64,000 bases of DNA from Brasilonema sp. CT11 (GCF_017982655.1 NZ_JABXYX010000015.1:43931-107930); one strand, 5' to 3'; positions 18,549 through 28,210 are shown, counted from the stretch's first letter. The notes: generated by a model from the letters alone, not told the origin. Numbers and translations: made by a program.

Positions 18549-20555
18549 TCAAGAAACTGCCGAAATCTGGCGTGAGTTAATGACAACTTCTGCTATTGAC
18601 ACATTGCGTTTAATGTCGAGACTGTTGAGATAGGCGATAGGGTCATCAGCATTAAACACACTACCGTCAAATAACTCGATGGGACCACGATGATACTTCA
18701 TATCAAGTAGACCGAGTTCTCGTGCTGCGGTACTAAACACACTAACTCGACAAACTCGTTCCAGGATTTCTAACCAGTTCCGGGGGAAGGGAATATCTTC
18801 CCAACGTGCCATCTGAGTCATCATCCACAGATGTTCTGTTCGACTGGGACGATTCACACCATCTCCGAAAAATAGGTGGTGGGCATACTGCCGCATTGGT
18901 TGTTCTAGACTACATACGTAGGAGTTTGGATCGCCAAGTTGGATGTAATCCTCACTTGTACTGACATACTCCCGCCCAGATAAAATTTGGCGAACTTCCT
19001 GAAAATTCTTCTCATCAGCGCAGTATTGACAAGCCTCCAACAAGGCTTTGACTAAGGCGATGTGGGTGTTAGGATAAGCATTTGCCCAGTCTTCCCGAAC
19101 TCCTAAAACTTTGCCTGGGTGTCCTTGCCATATTTCCAAATCTGTAGCGATAGTAAAGCCAACACCTTCCATTGACGCCCTGAGGTTCCAAGGTTCACCC
19201 ACACAGTAACCATCAATAGTCCCTGCTTGCAAGTCAACCACCATTTGAGCTGGAGGAATCGTTTTCAGGGAAACATCATAGTCAGGATCAATTCCACCAG
19301 CTGCTAACCAGTAACGCAACAGCATGTTGTGCATCGAGGAAGGATGAACCATCCCGAGAGTATGACGTTGATCTGTAGAATATTGCAGCAATCGTCTAAA
19401 GTCTGCCAGGGAATATATTCCTTGGTCATAAAAACGTTTATCCAGGGTGATAGCATTACCATTACGGGTGAGAGTAAGAGCGCTAACAACTGGTACAGGA
19501 CGACCTTTATCGCCTCCCACTGTCATCCAAACTGGCATCCCAGAAGGCATTTGCGCTGCATCTAAATATCCGCCACTAATACCATCGGTAATTCCGCGCC
19601 AACTCGCTTCGCGCACCAGAGTCACTTCATCTAAACCATGTTTGGCGAAGAAACCCTTTTCTTTAGCGACAGCCAGAGGGGCGCAAGCAGTCAGAGGAAG
19701 GAAACCAATTTCCAGGTTCACTTTTTCTAAACCATGACGGGCGATCGCTGCTGTTTTCCTTGCCCTAATTTTCTTAATCCGTTTTTGTTGATTCAGGAAG
19801 TAAATCATCTCACTGCGCAAGCTGTAGTAGCTAGGATGTTCTACCACTTCCATCCGCCTGCGAGGTCGAGGAATATCCACCTCCAAAATGTCTCCAATTT
19901 TGGATTCTGGTCCGTTTGTCAGCATCACAATTCGGTCGGACAACAGCACCGCTTCATCGACATCGTGAGTCACCATAACAGCAGTGACTTGGTTTTCTTG
20001 ACAAATTTGCATCAACTGTTCTTGCAAGTTACCACGTGTGAGTGCATCTAACGCTCCAAACGGTTCATCCAGCAAGAGTAATTTGGGACGAATTGCTAAG
20101 GCGCGGGCGATCGCCACCCGCTGTTTTTGTCCACCCGATAACATTCCTGGCGCTTTGTCAGCATGAGGACGCAACCCCACCATATCGATATGCTGCTCTA
20201 CAATTGCCTTGCGCTCATCCACAGAGTAATCATTCAACACTGAATCTACAGCAAGAGCAATATTTTCTCGTACTGTCCGCCAAGGTAAGAGTGAATAATT
20301 CTGAAACACCACCATCCTATCTGGACCAGGTCTAGTAATTCTTCTTCCTTCTAGCGTCACCACACCTTCGCTAGGTAAATCCAAACCAGCAATCATATTT
20401 AAAAGGGTGGATTTACCACAACCAGAGTGACCAATCAGAGAGATAAATTCTCCTCTTTTAATCTGAAGGTCAATTCCTTTGAGAGCAATATATTCACCAC
20501 CATTAGCTAAGGAAAAAACTTTATCAATCTGGTCAACAGCAACAAAAACACTCAT
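18549..20555 (-). CDS. cmpC: CmpC/NrtC-type fused ATPase and substrate-sensing domain
   Basis: The 668-residue fusion has an ABC ATPase in residues 1-255 (GHSGCGKST; LSGGQKQRVAIARALAIRPKLLLLDEPFGALDALTRG). A C-terminal domain from about residue 280 resembles the solute-binding subunit ([45 protein letters not shown]). This layout is diagnostic for NrtC and CmpC, where the extra domain is thought to sense substrate and gate the ATPase. The MSVFVAVDQIDKVF start and ALDALTRGNLQEQL read like CmpC in my recollection of the family. The 184-bp gap to cmpB holds a dispersed repeat (20640-20700). Confidence 0.8.
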   Translation of the reverse strand: MSVFVAVDQIDKVFSLANGGEYIALKGIDLQIKRGEFISLIGHSGCGKSTLLNMIAGLDLPSEGVVTLEGRRITRPGPDRMVVFQNYSLLPWRTVRENIALAVDSVLNDYSVDERKAIVEQHIDMVGLRPHADKAPGMLSGGQKQRVAIARALAIRPKLLLLDEPFGALDALTRGNLQEQLMQICQENQVTAVMVTHDVDEAVLLSDRIVMLTNGPESKIGDILEVDIPRPRRRMEVVEHPSYYSLRSEMIYFLNQQKRIKKIRARKTAAIARHGLEKVNLEIGFLPLTACAPLAVAKEKGFFAKHGLDEVTLVREASWRGITDGISGGYLDAAQMPSGMPVWMTVGGDKGRPVPVVSALTLTRNGNAITLDKRFYDQGIYSLADFRRLLQYSTDQRHTLGMVHPSSMHNMLLRYWLAAGGIDPDYDVSLKTIPPAQMVVDLQAGTIDGYCVGEPWNLRASMEGVGFTIATDLEIWQGHPGKVLGVREDWANAYPNTHIALVKALLEACQYCADEKNFQEVRQILSGREYVSTSEDYIQLGDPNSYVCSLEQPMRQYAHHLFFGDGVNRPSRTEHLWMMTQMARWEDIPFPRNWLEILERVCRVSVFSTAARELGLLDMKYHRGPIELFDGSVFNADDPIAYLNSLDIKRNVSIAEVVINSRQISAVS

Positions 20556-20739
20556 TTTTTTATCCCTTGTTCTTTATTATTTGTTTTTACCCTTTGCCAT
20601 TTACTAATGACAAAAGACTAATGACTACTCCCTTCCCGCGACAAGATTACTTATCTTCTCTTTTTCTTCTTCCTTCGTGTCCTTCGTGCCTTCGCGGTTC
20701 GTTAAATTAAGTATTCTTCAAGCGGGAAGCAAGTAACAA

Positions 20740-21579
20740 TTACTTCTGTTCTTCTGGCAAAATTTTCGACTGTATCCAAACCATCAACTTGTCGAGTATC
20801 AAACCAACCACACCGATGTAAACGAGAGCCAAAATAATTTCACTGACTTTGTTATTCTGATAGGCATCCCAGATAAAAAAGCCAATTCCAACAATACCGG
20901 ACATGATAATTTCCGCCGCAATAATCGCCAACCAAGCCAAACCAATCGCAATTCTTAAGCCTGTAAAAATGTAGGGGAGAGCAGCAGGAATAAGGATATT
21001 AAAGAAATATTCCCGACGAGAAAGTTGCAGAACTTTGGCAACGTTATTGTAATCTTGAGGGATTTGTTTTACACCAACTGCTGTGTTTATTAAGATGGGC
21101 CAAATCGCTGTAATAAAAATCACGAACAGGGCAGCAGGTTCGTTTTGTCGTAAAGCTGCAAGAGAAATCGGCACCCAAGCCAGAGGGGGTACGGTTCGGA
21201 ATAATTGGATCATTGGATCTAAAGCCCTGGACATGACTTTACTTGTACCAATCACAATACCCAAGGCAATACCGATAATTGCCGCAAGTGAGTAACCAAT
21301 TGCTACCCGTTGTAAACTTGCCAAGATTTGCCAAAATAAACCTTTATCTGTACCACCTCGGTCATAAAAAGGATACAGAATCAGTATCCAAGTGTCTTGT
21401 ATGACCTGGATTGGTCCTGGTAGCGTTGCTCCAGGAGTCCAAGCAAACAACTGCCATAGAACTAAAAAGATGGCGATCGCTATAATCGGTGGTATCAAAC
21501 CAGGGTATTGCTTTTGCAATCGGGAGAACCAAGTATTATCACCAGTATTTGCCCGAGAGCGTCTTTGCAGAGTTACCAT
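20740..21579 (-). CDS. cmpB: CmpB/NrtB-type permease
   Basis: The 279-residue inner-membrane permease has about six hydrophobic spans, the first starting IPPIIAIAIFLVLWQLFAW. It carries the BPD_transp_1 EAA-type coupling loop (YNNVAKVLQLSRREYFFNILIPAALPYIFTGLRIAIG), which contacts the ATPases CmpC and CmpD. The block FRTVPPLAWVPISLAA is typical of nitrate/sulfonate/bicarbonate permeases. It follows cmpA by 50 bp. Confidence 0.85.
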   Translation of the reverse strand: MVTLQRRSRANTGDNTWFSRLQKQYPGLIPPIIAIAIFLVLWQLFAWTPGATLPGPIQVIQDTWILILYPFYDRGGTDKGLFWQILASLQRVAIGYSLAAIIGIALGIVIGTSKVMSRALDPMIQLFRTVPPLAWVPISLAALRQNEPAALFVIFITAIWPILINTAVGVKQIPQDYNNVAKVLQLSRREYFFNILIPAALPYIFTGLRIAIGLAWLAIIAAEIIMSGIVGIGFFIWDAYQNNKVSEIILALVYIGVVGLILDKLMVWIQSKILPEEQK

Positions 21580-21629
21580 TGTTTATTTCCTCTTCTAATG
21601 TTGTGTTTTTTATTGAGTGATGATTGAGC

Positions 21630-22991
21630 TTAAACTTTCACTTTCTTAATCTTCAGACTTTGCAAATAAGCCTTTGGATTTTCTGGGTCAAACTTGACAC
21701 CATCAAAAAATACTTCAACCCCACGAGACGTACTGCTGGGAATGTCCGCAGCCGCAACACCCAATTCTTTTGCAGCTTCTTTCCACAAATCCTCACGGTT
21801 AACTTTATCTATCAGTGTTTTGGCATTTGCTAAGGTATCTGGAGGTAAAAAGCCCCAGCGCACACTTTCTGTTAAAAACCAAAGATCATGGCTCTTGTAT
21901 GGATACGAGACGTTACCTTTTTCGTCTTTCCAATACAGAGATGCCATTTTTTTATCGTTAACAGTGCGACCATCACCCATGTCATACTTACCCATGAATG
22001 GGTCGTTGAGAACGTCTGCAGGTACGTTAAAGTAACTCCGCTTTGAAAGGATTTGAGCAAGTTCTTTTCTGTTGTTAAAGTTATCGCACCACTGTTGCGC
22101 TTCCATAAGACCTTTTAACAGCGCTTTAGTCGCCTTGGGATTTTGGTCAACCCAATCTGCCCTCATTGCAAGATATTCTTCTGGATGATTTTTCCAGATT
22201 TCTGCAGTTAATACTGGCATGAAGCCAATCTTATCTTTGACAATTCGGTAGGGCCAAGGGTCACCTGTACTAAAGGCGTCCATCGACCCCGTCTTCATAT
22301 TTGCAACCGTTTGAGCTGCTGGTACTGTTAGTAGTTGAACATCCTTATCTGGATCGACACCCGATGCAGCTAACCAGTAGCGAATCCAAAGCTCTTGATT
22401 AACTCCTGGGAAAGTCATAGCAGCTTTGAAGATATTTTTTGCTGATTTGAGTTGAGCAAAAAACGTTTCTTTGCCAGCAATCTGTACACCCAGACCTTTG
22501 CCTTGGTGCTTAGATGCGATCGCAATTCCATTACCCTGAGTATTCAACTGAGCCAAGATATACATGGGTATTTTTCGGTTACCCTTTGTAATGCGTCCTT
22601 CAGAAATCAGATAGGGCATAGGCATCTGCCATTGACCACCATCAATACCACCTCCAGCAGCCCCAATTTCTACGTTATCTCTTGCTGAACCCCAGTTAGC
22701 TTGCTTAGAGATATCAACTTCGGTCATACCATACTTAGCAAAGAAACCTTTTTCCTTTGCAATAATCAAAGGAGCAGCTTCAACAATAGGCAGATACCCT
22801 AGCTTGACTTTGGTTGTTTCCGGTCTCTCCGCTGCACTGATATTGGTAGCAACAACTTGCTGTACTTGACTTGTAGTTGCAGTGTCGGGAGGATTTCCCA
22901 AACAACCCTTGAGGAATACAGACCCTACAGCAGAAACTCCAGCGGTTAACAAAAACTTGCGTCGAGAAAATTGATTTGAAAAGTCAGCCAT
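21630..22991 (-). CDS. cmpA: CmpA-type bicarbonate-binding lipoprotein (NrtA family)
   Basis: The 453-residue solute-binding protein has a twin-arginine [10 protein letters not shown] motif at residues 9-18 and a lipobox-like FLKGC ending at Cys30, so it is probably an anchored periplasmic lipoprotein. It belongs to the NrtA/CmpA family. The choice of CmpA rests on [11 protein letters not shown] near residue 118, where NrtA has GAHILTPMPYL. It also rests on [12 protein letters not shown] near 269-280: NrtA has HPEK there, and its Lys contacts nitrate, while CmpA has Glu. These comparisons are from memory. BCT1 (CmpABCD) imports bicarbonate under low CO2, usually under CmpR control. It heads the operon cmpABCD. 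Confidence 0.75.
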   Translation of the reverse strand: MADFSNQFSRRKFLLTAGVSAVGSVFLKGCLGNPPDTATTSQVQQVVATNISAAERPETTKVKLGYLPIVEAAPLIIAKEKGFFAKYGMTEVDISKQANWGSARDNVEIGAAGGGIDGGQWQMPMPYLISEGRITKGNRKIPMYILAQLNTQGNGIAIASKHQGKGLGVQIAGKETFFAQLKSAKNIFKAAMTFPGVNQELWIRYWLAASGVDPDKDVQLLTVPAAQTVANMKTGSMDAFSTGDPWPYRIVKDKIGFMPVLTAEIWKNHPEEYLAMRADWVDQNPKATKALLKGLMEAQQWCDNFNNRKELAQILSKRSYFNVPADVLNDPFMGKYDMGDGRTVNDKKMASLYWKDEKGNVSYPYKSHDLWFLTESVRWGFLPPDTLANAKTLIDKVNREDLWKEAAKELGVAAADIPSSTSRGVEVFFDGVKFDPENPKAYLQSLKIKKVKV

Positions 22992-23508
22992 AACATTAAA
23001 ACTTGTTAATTACAATTGTTTTTGGGTATGCAAATGAGGGCAACAGAACAATTATGTTCATTGCTTTTTTATGTGTTATTCACACGTAATCTGAAATCTA
23101 TTCGCGCCTCAATTGGGTGAACTGAGGTGTTTTTCATCAGTTGATTTTACTGTTGTAAATCAACTTACCACTTTTTCATCAGCAGTGGTTAATGTCTCAA
23201 GCCAAATCATTAAAGAAATCTTATATGGTTCCTATAAGAAAAATCTTAACTAAATTTTTACTTTTATGGTTTGACTCTATTAGATAGAGTTTATTCAATA
23301 ATAACTATTATGTTTTTGCCGTATTAACAGTAAGCTATAACTTCTGATTTATAGTAACTATTGTTTTTAATAATAAATCTTTCATAATTTGAGACAAATT
23401 TTAAAATGCACTAAATCACTACAAAGTCAAGATAAAAATCTAATATTTAGTCACTCCCATCAAAATAGCAGTGCTTTCCGGTTTATCTTATCAGAGGAAT
23501 TGTAAAGA
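22992..23508. other. Divergent intergenic region between cmpA and the DUF6671 gene
   Basis: This 517-bp AT-rich region must contain the cmpA promoter on the minus strand and a promoter for the plus-strand gene. Apart from the GTA-N8-TAC site at 23155 and its overlapping hairpin (TTGATTTTAC...GTAAATCAA), I see no recognised feature and no open frame worth calling. Confidence 0.4.
23155..23168 (+). promoter_or_regulatory. Candidate NtcA-binding site
   Basis: GTA-AATCAACT-TAC fits the NtcA consensus GTA-N8-TAC. A TAATGT box (fits TAN3T) starts 21 bp after it, at 23190, which is the spacing of NtcA-activated promoters reading toward the DUF6671 gene. No matching -10 box is present toward cmpA. 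The motif is short, so a chance match is possible. Confidence 0.35.
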
Positions 23509-24375
23509 ATGATGAATCACTATCCTCTATTTAGCAATCGAGTAGCAGTACTAGCAACAATGCATTGTAAGGAGAAGGTCATTGCTCCTATCCTTGAACA
23601 AGAGTTAGGCATCAAAGTCGTAGTTCCCAAAGATTTTAATACTGACCGTTTTGGTACATTTACAAGGGAAATCAAACGGGTAGGAACGCAAATCGAAGCA
23701 GCAAGGGTAAAAGCAGAAACAGCATTAACTATGACAGGTGAGACTTTAGCGATCGCTAGTGAAGGTACATTTGGTCCTCACCCTGGTAGCCCATTTCTTC
23801 CTTGTAATCGAGAAGTTGTCATCTTATTAGACAAAACAAACGGACTAGAAATTATTGGTCAAGAAATTTCTACTGAAACGAACTTCAGTCATAGGATTGT
23901 GAACAGTTTAGAAGAAGCGCAAGATTTTGCAGATACAATTGGCTTTCCCGAACACGCTCTAGTCGTAAGCTTGAGTTCCTCACCTAGAAGTCAAGATCAA
24001 ATTATCAAAGGTATTAAGACTAGAGAGGAACTTGTAGAAGCAGTTCAATTTGCTTTAAACAGTTCCAATGATGGCAAAGTTCATGTAGAAACAGATATGC
24101 GGGCTTTATATAATCCCACAAGGATGAAAAATATTGCCAAAGCGACTCATGACTTGGTCAAAAAACTAAATCATGCTTGTCCTAAGTGTTCTTGTCCCGG
24201 TTTTGAACTAGTTCAAAGGATAAAAGGATTACCTTGCGGGTATTGTCATGCACCCACACAACTAACTATTGCAGCAATATATAAATGTCAAAAATGTGGA
24301 TTTTCTAAAGAAAAGTTATTCCCAGATGGATTAGAAAAGGCAGACCCAGCACAATGTCTGTACTGCAATCCTTAA
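23509..24375 (+). CDS. DUF6671 family protein
   Basis: The 288-residue protein opens with RVAVLATMHCKEKVIAPILEQELG and contains TDRFGTFTREIKR and ASEGTFGPHP, which I associate with the DUF6671 family. The C-terminal 70 residues hold four CxxC-like pairs (CPKCSC, CGYC, CQKCG, CLYC), two likely zinc ribbons. Function is unknown. There is no signal peptide, so it is cytosolic. The ATG at 23509 follows AGAGGAATTGTAAAGA; a second ATG is adjacent. A possible NtcA promoter lies about 310 bp upstream. Confidence 0.65.
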   Translation: MMNHYPLFSNRVAVLATMHCKEKVIAPILEQELGIKVVVPKDFNTDRFGTFTREIKRVGTQIEAARVKAETALTMTGETLAIASEGTFGPHPGSPFLPCNREVVILLDKTNGLEIIGQEISTETNFSHRIVNSLEEAQDFADTIGFPEHALVVSLSSSPRSQDQIIKGIKTREELVEAVQFALNSSNDGKVHVETDMRALYNPTRMKNIAKATHDLVKKLNHACPKCSCPGFELVQRIKGLPCGYCHAPTQLTIAAIYKCQKCGFSKEKLFPDGLEKADPAQCLYCNP

Positions 24376-24652
24376 TCAAAATTAACTGTTAATGCAAAAT
24401 CATCCCACAGATGTGTGGGATGAGCTTAATTATGTGCCAGTCAAACAAGTGTCTACTTTTCAAAATAAAGTTCCGGATAAAAAAATGACACCATGTAATA
24501 ATAAAACTCTTCTTTTTATATCGAGAAATTACTTGATATCTTCTGCATTAATAACAACAGATAAGGAAAATTTTTAGAAAATATCTGGAACTTTGTAGTT
24601 AGTTTTTCGACATGTATTTAAAATCAATACCTACAAAATATCGGTAAAGATT

Positions 24653-25198
24653 ATGAAACGGTTGCTTAAGTCTTTTGTGACAATTTCTGCATTGTCGTCT
24701 GTTGTGGTTGCTCCTATTTTTCTCTCGGGGGGTCAAGCTTCTGCTTCGCCTCGACCAACAGAAAACGGTACTGACGCTAGCTATATCGGTGTTGGTCCTT
24801 CTGGTGGTATCACCAATGGTGGGCAAAAGGGTGATGCGGCTACATTTGGTGGAAATGTCACCGGTCGCTATAAATTAGGAGACACACCTTTATCTGCACG
24901 CGGTCAACTTCTTTGGGGTAATGAAACAACTGCTATCATCCCACAAATTTCCGCAGATTTAGGTGTGGGTAAAGGAACTAATATTTACCTCGGCGCTGGT
25001 TACTCTTTTGTGGAGAAAGATGGTAAACCAAGTCCGTTGGGTAACAAAGATGGTGTAGCCCTGACTGCTGGCTTTGAATCAGAAGTTGGTAATAGCTTTA
25101 TGGTCTACAGCAACGCAACCGTAGGAGTTGATGCTTACAAAAATAGCCCTGCTTCTGCTGTCAACCTCAGTGGTGGTGTTGGTTATCGTTTTAGATAA
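24653..25198 (+). CDS. Outer-membrane beta-barrel-like protein
   Basis: The 181-residue protein has a signal peptide, with cleavage probably after ASA near residue 32. The mature part is a series of alternating, Gly-rich amphipathic strands (NVTGRYKLGDTPLSARGQLLWG, GTNIYLGAGYSFV, VNLSGGVGYRF) typical of small outer-membrane barrels of the OmpA/porin-like kind. It ends in aromatic YRFR, close to the usual terminal Phe. It may be a minor outer-membrane protein; no substrate can be inferred. A terminator-like hairpin lies at 25353. Confidence 0.6.
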   Translation: MKRLLKSFVTISALSSVVVAPIFLSGGQASASPRPTENGTDASYIGVGPSGGITNGGQKGDAATFGGNVTGRYKLGDTPLSARGQLLWGNETTAIIPQISADLGVGKGTNIYLGAGYSFVEKDGKPSPLGNKDGVALTAGFESEVGNSFMVYSNATVGVDAYKNSPASAVNLSGGVGYRFR

Positions 25199-25352
25199 AG
25201 CTGTAGTTCAATTGTCGGGTTGAACCACAGCGATCAGCTAATCCTCACAGGAACTATATCCCGTTAGGTTGAGGAATTATAAACGAATCATTTGCCTCTT
25301 TTCAAGTGCCAAATGGTAAGTTATAACTCATAACAATAGTATAAGTAATATT

Positions 25353-25397
25353 GCTGGGTTTATCTAAGTGTGACATCACTGAAAAACCCGGCTTTTT
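25353..25397 (+). terminator. Terminator-like hairpin after the beta-barrel gene
   Basis: GCTGGGTTT (25353-25361) and AAACCCGGC (25384-25392) pair with one G-T over nine positions, followed by TTTTT. The AAACCCGG arm recurs in hairpins at 39314 and 56614. It lies in the gap before sir (25199-25527), where nothing else was recognised. Confidence 0.5.
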
Positions 25398-25527
25398 GGC
25401 GTGTTAAGATCATCGTATTTCTCTTAATTCCGACCGGATTATCGGAAAAAAATCAGCCGAAAGGGTGCTTCTCAAGTACTTTACGGCCCATGGTAATAAT
25501 TTTTTGAAAAAACTCCGATCCACTCTA

Positions 25528-27555
25528 ATGGTTAAATCTGCTCCTTCGACCACAAGCCGTAAGCCCTCCAAAGTAGAAGCAATCAAGGAACGCAGCAATT
25601 CTTTGCGTGAACCTGTAGCAACCGAAATACTTCAAGATACAACTCACTTTAGTGAAGATGCTATACAAATACTAAAGTTTCATGGTTCCTACCAGCAAGA
25701 TAACCGTGATAATCGGGTCAAGGGACAGGAAAAAGACTACCAGTTCATGCTGCGGACGAGAAATCCGGGTGGGTTTGTCCCGCCGCAGCTGTTTCTGACT
25801 TTAGACAAGCTGGCAGATGAATATGGTAGCCACACCTTACGAGTAACCACTCGTCAAGGGTTTCAGATGCATGGGATTTTAAAGAAAAATCTTAAGGCAG
25901 CATTTGCAGCTATTATCAAAAACATGGGTTCAACGCTGGGCGCTTGCGGCGACGTGAACCGCAACGTTATGGCACCTCCAGCACCTTTCAAAAATAAGCC
26001 TGAGTATCAATATGCTTGGGAATATGCTGACAATATTGCCAGCTTGCTAACACCCCAAACAGGCGCTTACTACGAAATATGGCTAGATGGGGAAATGGCA
26101 ATTAGCGCTGAGGAAAACCCAGAGGTGAAGGCGGCGCGAGAGAAAAATGGCACTGGCACAATCTTTCACGACAAAGAAGAACCTCTTTATGGAACTTACT
26201 ATATGCCGCGCAAGTTCAAAGCTTGTGTGACGGTTCCAGGAGATAATTCGATTGATTTGTATAGTCAAGACTTGACTTTGGTAGTCATAACCAATGACAA
26301 GGAAGAGTTAGAGGGATTTGACGTTTTTGCTGGCGGTGGTTTAGGACGAACACATAATAAAGAAGAAACCTTTGCCAGAATAGCAGATCCAATTTGTTAT
26401 GTAGACAAGAATGACGTTTACGATCTGGTTAAGGCGATTGTTGCGACTCAAAGAGATTATGGCGATCGCACCGACCGCCGTCATGCCAGGTTAAAATATC
26501 TCATCCACGATTGGGGGGTTGATAAGTTCCGTTCCCAAGTCGAGGAATACTTTGGCAAATCACTCGCACCCTTTAAGCCCTTGCCAGAGTTTAAATATCA
26601 TGACTTCCTCGGTTGGAATGAACAAGGCGACGGTAAGCTGTTCTTAGGTATTTCCATCGACAACGGTCGAATTAAGGATGAAGGCGACTTCCAACTCAAA
26701 ACCGCTTTGCGGGAAATTGTTGAAAAGTATAACTTGCCCATCCGCCTAACAGCGCACCAAAACCTCGTCCTCTACGATATCCAACCAAAGAACAAGCAAG
26801 CGATTCAAAAGATTCTCAGCAGTCACGGAGTGATTTTTGAACCAGAAAAAATTGACTCCCTTGTACGGTATGCTATGGCTTGCCCAGCTTTACCCACTTG
26901 CGGTTTGGCTATCACCGAATCAGAACGGGCAATTCCAGGAATTTTAGAGCGGATTCGTGCCCTTTTGGATAAAACAGGTTTACCAAATGAACATTTTGTG
27001 GTAAGAATGACGGGTTGTCCCAACGGCTGCGCTCGTCCTTACATGGCAGAACTCGGCTTTGTGGGTAGCGCTCCTGAATCTTACCAAGTTTGGCTGGGAG
27101 GTTCGCCAAATCAAACACGGCTGGCGTTACCTTACATGGAGCGGCTGCACGATAATGACATAGAAACCCAGCTAGAACCGATTTTTGTCTACTTCAAACA
27201 GCAGCGCCAGACGGAAGAAACATTCGGTGATTTTTGCGATCGCATGGGTTTTGATGCCATCCGCGAGTTCGCCGCTAACTACGAATCTCAAACCGTTGCA
27301 CCACCAGAAATCACAGACGATGGTGATGGTTTAGTTGAGACAATGGCAGATTCTACCACAGCAGCAATTACAGAAGAGAGTGAACGTCAGGAAGTGGCGC
27401 TCGCTAACACAACCACTGCGACAAGCAAAAACCGCCATCGCGTCAGTCTCCAAGATGAGGTTTACGACAGATTGAAGGAAATCTCTCAGCGTCAAGGGAA
27501 GGCGATGACTCATGTGGTGAATGAGGCGCTTCTGGATTACTTGAAGAATCTGTAG
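25528..27555 (+). CDS. sir: Ferredoxin-dependent sulfite reductase with C-terminal ribbon-helix-helix extension
   Basis: This enzyme reduces sulfite to sulfide with electrons from ferredoxin, using siroheme and a [4Fe-4S] cluster. The cluster cysteines are in [19 protein letters not shown] and [11 protein letters not shown]. The early block [24 protein letters not shown] and [16 protein letters not shown] fit Sir rather than nitrite reductase NirA, which is about 510 residues. The start is placed at ATG 25528 ([10 protein letters not shown]), giving 675 residues; an in-frame ATG at 25465 is less likely. The last 45 residues after a low-complexity linker ([36 protein letters not shown]) look like a ribbon-helix-helix DNA-binding domain, which is unusual for this enzyme. 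Confidence 0.9.
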   Translation: MVKSAPSTTSRKPSKVEAIKERSNSLREPVATEILQDTTHFSEDAIQILKFHGSYQQDNRDNRVKGQEKDYQFMLRTRNPGGFVPPQLFLTLDKLADEYGSHTLRVTTRQGFQMHGILKKNLKAAFAAIIKNMGSTLGACGDVNRNVMAPPAPFKNKPEYQYAWEYADNIASLLTPQTGAYYEIWLDGEMAISAEENPEVKAAREKNGTGTIFHDKEEPLYGTYYMPRKFKACVTVPGDNSIDLYSQDLTLVVITNDKEELEGFDVFAGGGLGRTHNKEETFARIADPICYVDKNDVYDLVKAIVATQRDYGDRTDRRHARLKYLIHDWGVDKFRSQVEEYFGKSLAPFKPLPEFKYHDFLGWNEQGDGKLFLGISIDNGRIKDEGDFQLKTALREIVEKYNLPIRLTAHQNLVLYDIQPKNKQAIQKILSSHGVIFEPEKIDSLVRYAMACPALPTCGLAITESERAIPGILERIRALLDKTGLPNEHFVVRMTGCPNGCARPYMAELGFVGSAPESYQVWLGGSPNQTRLALPYMERLHDNDIETQLEPIFVYFKQQRQTEETFGDFCDRMGFDAIREFAANYESQTVAPPEITDDGDGLVETMADSTTAAITEESERQEVALANTTTATSKNRHRVSLQDEVYDRLKEISQRQGKAMTHVVNEALLDYLKNL

Positions 27556-27631
27556 TGCATAACATAAGGTAAGGGCGCACACAGTATGCTGTGCCCCTAC
27601 CTGTGGTTTGTTTACTTGAAAAACGCTGGAA

Positions 27632-28002
27632 TTAAGGGAAAATTCTGTATATGTCTTTGCAATGAGCTACACGTTTAGGACTTACGCACGAGTTACGAAA
27701 GAACAAGACTGTGAGATTGCTTCCTTACGTCGCAATGACACAACTACGTTATTTTTGCGTAAGTCCTGACGTTGACAAATTAGTGTATTTGTCTGTTTAT
27801 CTACCGTAATGCCAATTCTATAATCGCCAACACGAATTTTATATTTATCAGGATATCCCTTCATTTTTTCCAGATATCCTAAATCAAAAGGATTGCTGGA
27901 CTGTATTTATTCAAATCTAATCGGTTCAATACGAGCTTGTATATCTTGTGGTAAAGCTGCCAAGTCTTTGAGAAATCATTTGCTGTATTCAACCTGCCAC
28001 AT
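27632..28002 (-). pseudogene. Dead ParE/RelE-type toxin gene, interrupted by a MITE
   Basis: From ATG 28002 the frame reads MWQVEYSK, stop, FLKDLAALPQDIQARIEPIRFE, stop, then DLGYLEKMKGYPDKYKIRVG, DYRIGI and TLICQR, a RelE/ParE toxin with two in-frame stops. A MITE (27676-27768) then breaks it. Removing the MITE and one copy of its ACGTT duplication restores RVAHCKDIYRIFP and a TAA at 27632-27634, the normal toxin ending. The ATG overlaps the antitoxin stop, as in intact loci. The toxin cannot be made. Confidence 0.85.
27676..27768. mobile_element. 93-bp MITE (AGGACTTACGCA ends) with 5-bp target duplication
   Basis: The ends AGGACTTACGCA (27677-27688) and TGCGTAAGTCCT (27756-27767) are perfect 12-bp inverted repeats. 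They are flanked by the direct repeat ACGTT (27671-27675, 27769-27773). The interrupted toxin frame confirms the boundaries. A solo TGCGTAAGTCCTG end occurs at 44051-44063. No coding capacity. Confidence 0.88.
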
Positions 28003-28201
28003 TCTTACCCTTAAGCGACTGATAATACTTCCAAGCTTCTTCTTTAGAAAGGCGTTCGTTATCCTCTGATTCTGTCATTAAATGTACTAAGCCATAGTTT
28101 TCTAAAATTTCTTCTATTTTTTCAAAATCAGCAATGAGAATTTGAACGGCTACAGGTTGCTGATTTTCATCCATTACGTAATGCTTTTGAATATCAAGCA
28201 T
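27989..28201 (-). CDS. Phd/YefM-like antitoxin, intact
   Basis: The 70-residue protein has an N-terminal part (HYVMDENQQPVAVQILIADFEKIEEILENYGL) typical of small Phd/RelB-like antitoxins of cyanobacterial ParE/RelE modules, and an acidic C-terminal tail that would wrap the toxin. Starts at 28201 or 28174 (Met10) are both possible; each ATG lies inside a copy of a 12-bp palindrome. It overlaps the dead toxin gene by 14 bp. With the toxin lost it may be a relic, or may still repress its promoter or neutralise a toxin made elsewhere. Confidence 0.7.
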   Translation of the reverse strand: MLDIQKHYVMDENQQPVAVQILIADFEKIEEILENYGLVHLMTESEDNERLSKEEAWKYYQSLKGKNVAG

Positions 28202-28210
28202 TACGTAATG
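28172..28210. promoter_or_regulatory. Paired palindromes CATTACGTAATG at the antitoxin start
   Basis: Two identical perfect 12-bp palindromes lie at 28172-28183 and 28199-28210, 27 bp apart, overlapping both candidate start codons of the antitoxin. Tandem palindromes at this place are typical operators for toxin-antitoxin autoregulation. Confidence 0.45.

Noticed and set aside
24392..24577. Small open frame of 61 codons after the DUF6671 gene
   Set aside because: No ribosome-binding site, no family resemblance and composition like non-coding AT-rich DNA.
21630..27555. A nitrate-assimilation cluster (nrtABCD with nirA)
   Set aside because: The reductase is the sulfite type by length and blocks, and the binding protein has CmpA-like ligand-site residues. 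Nrt is kept only as an alternative.
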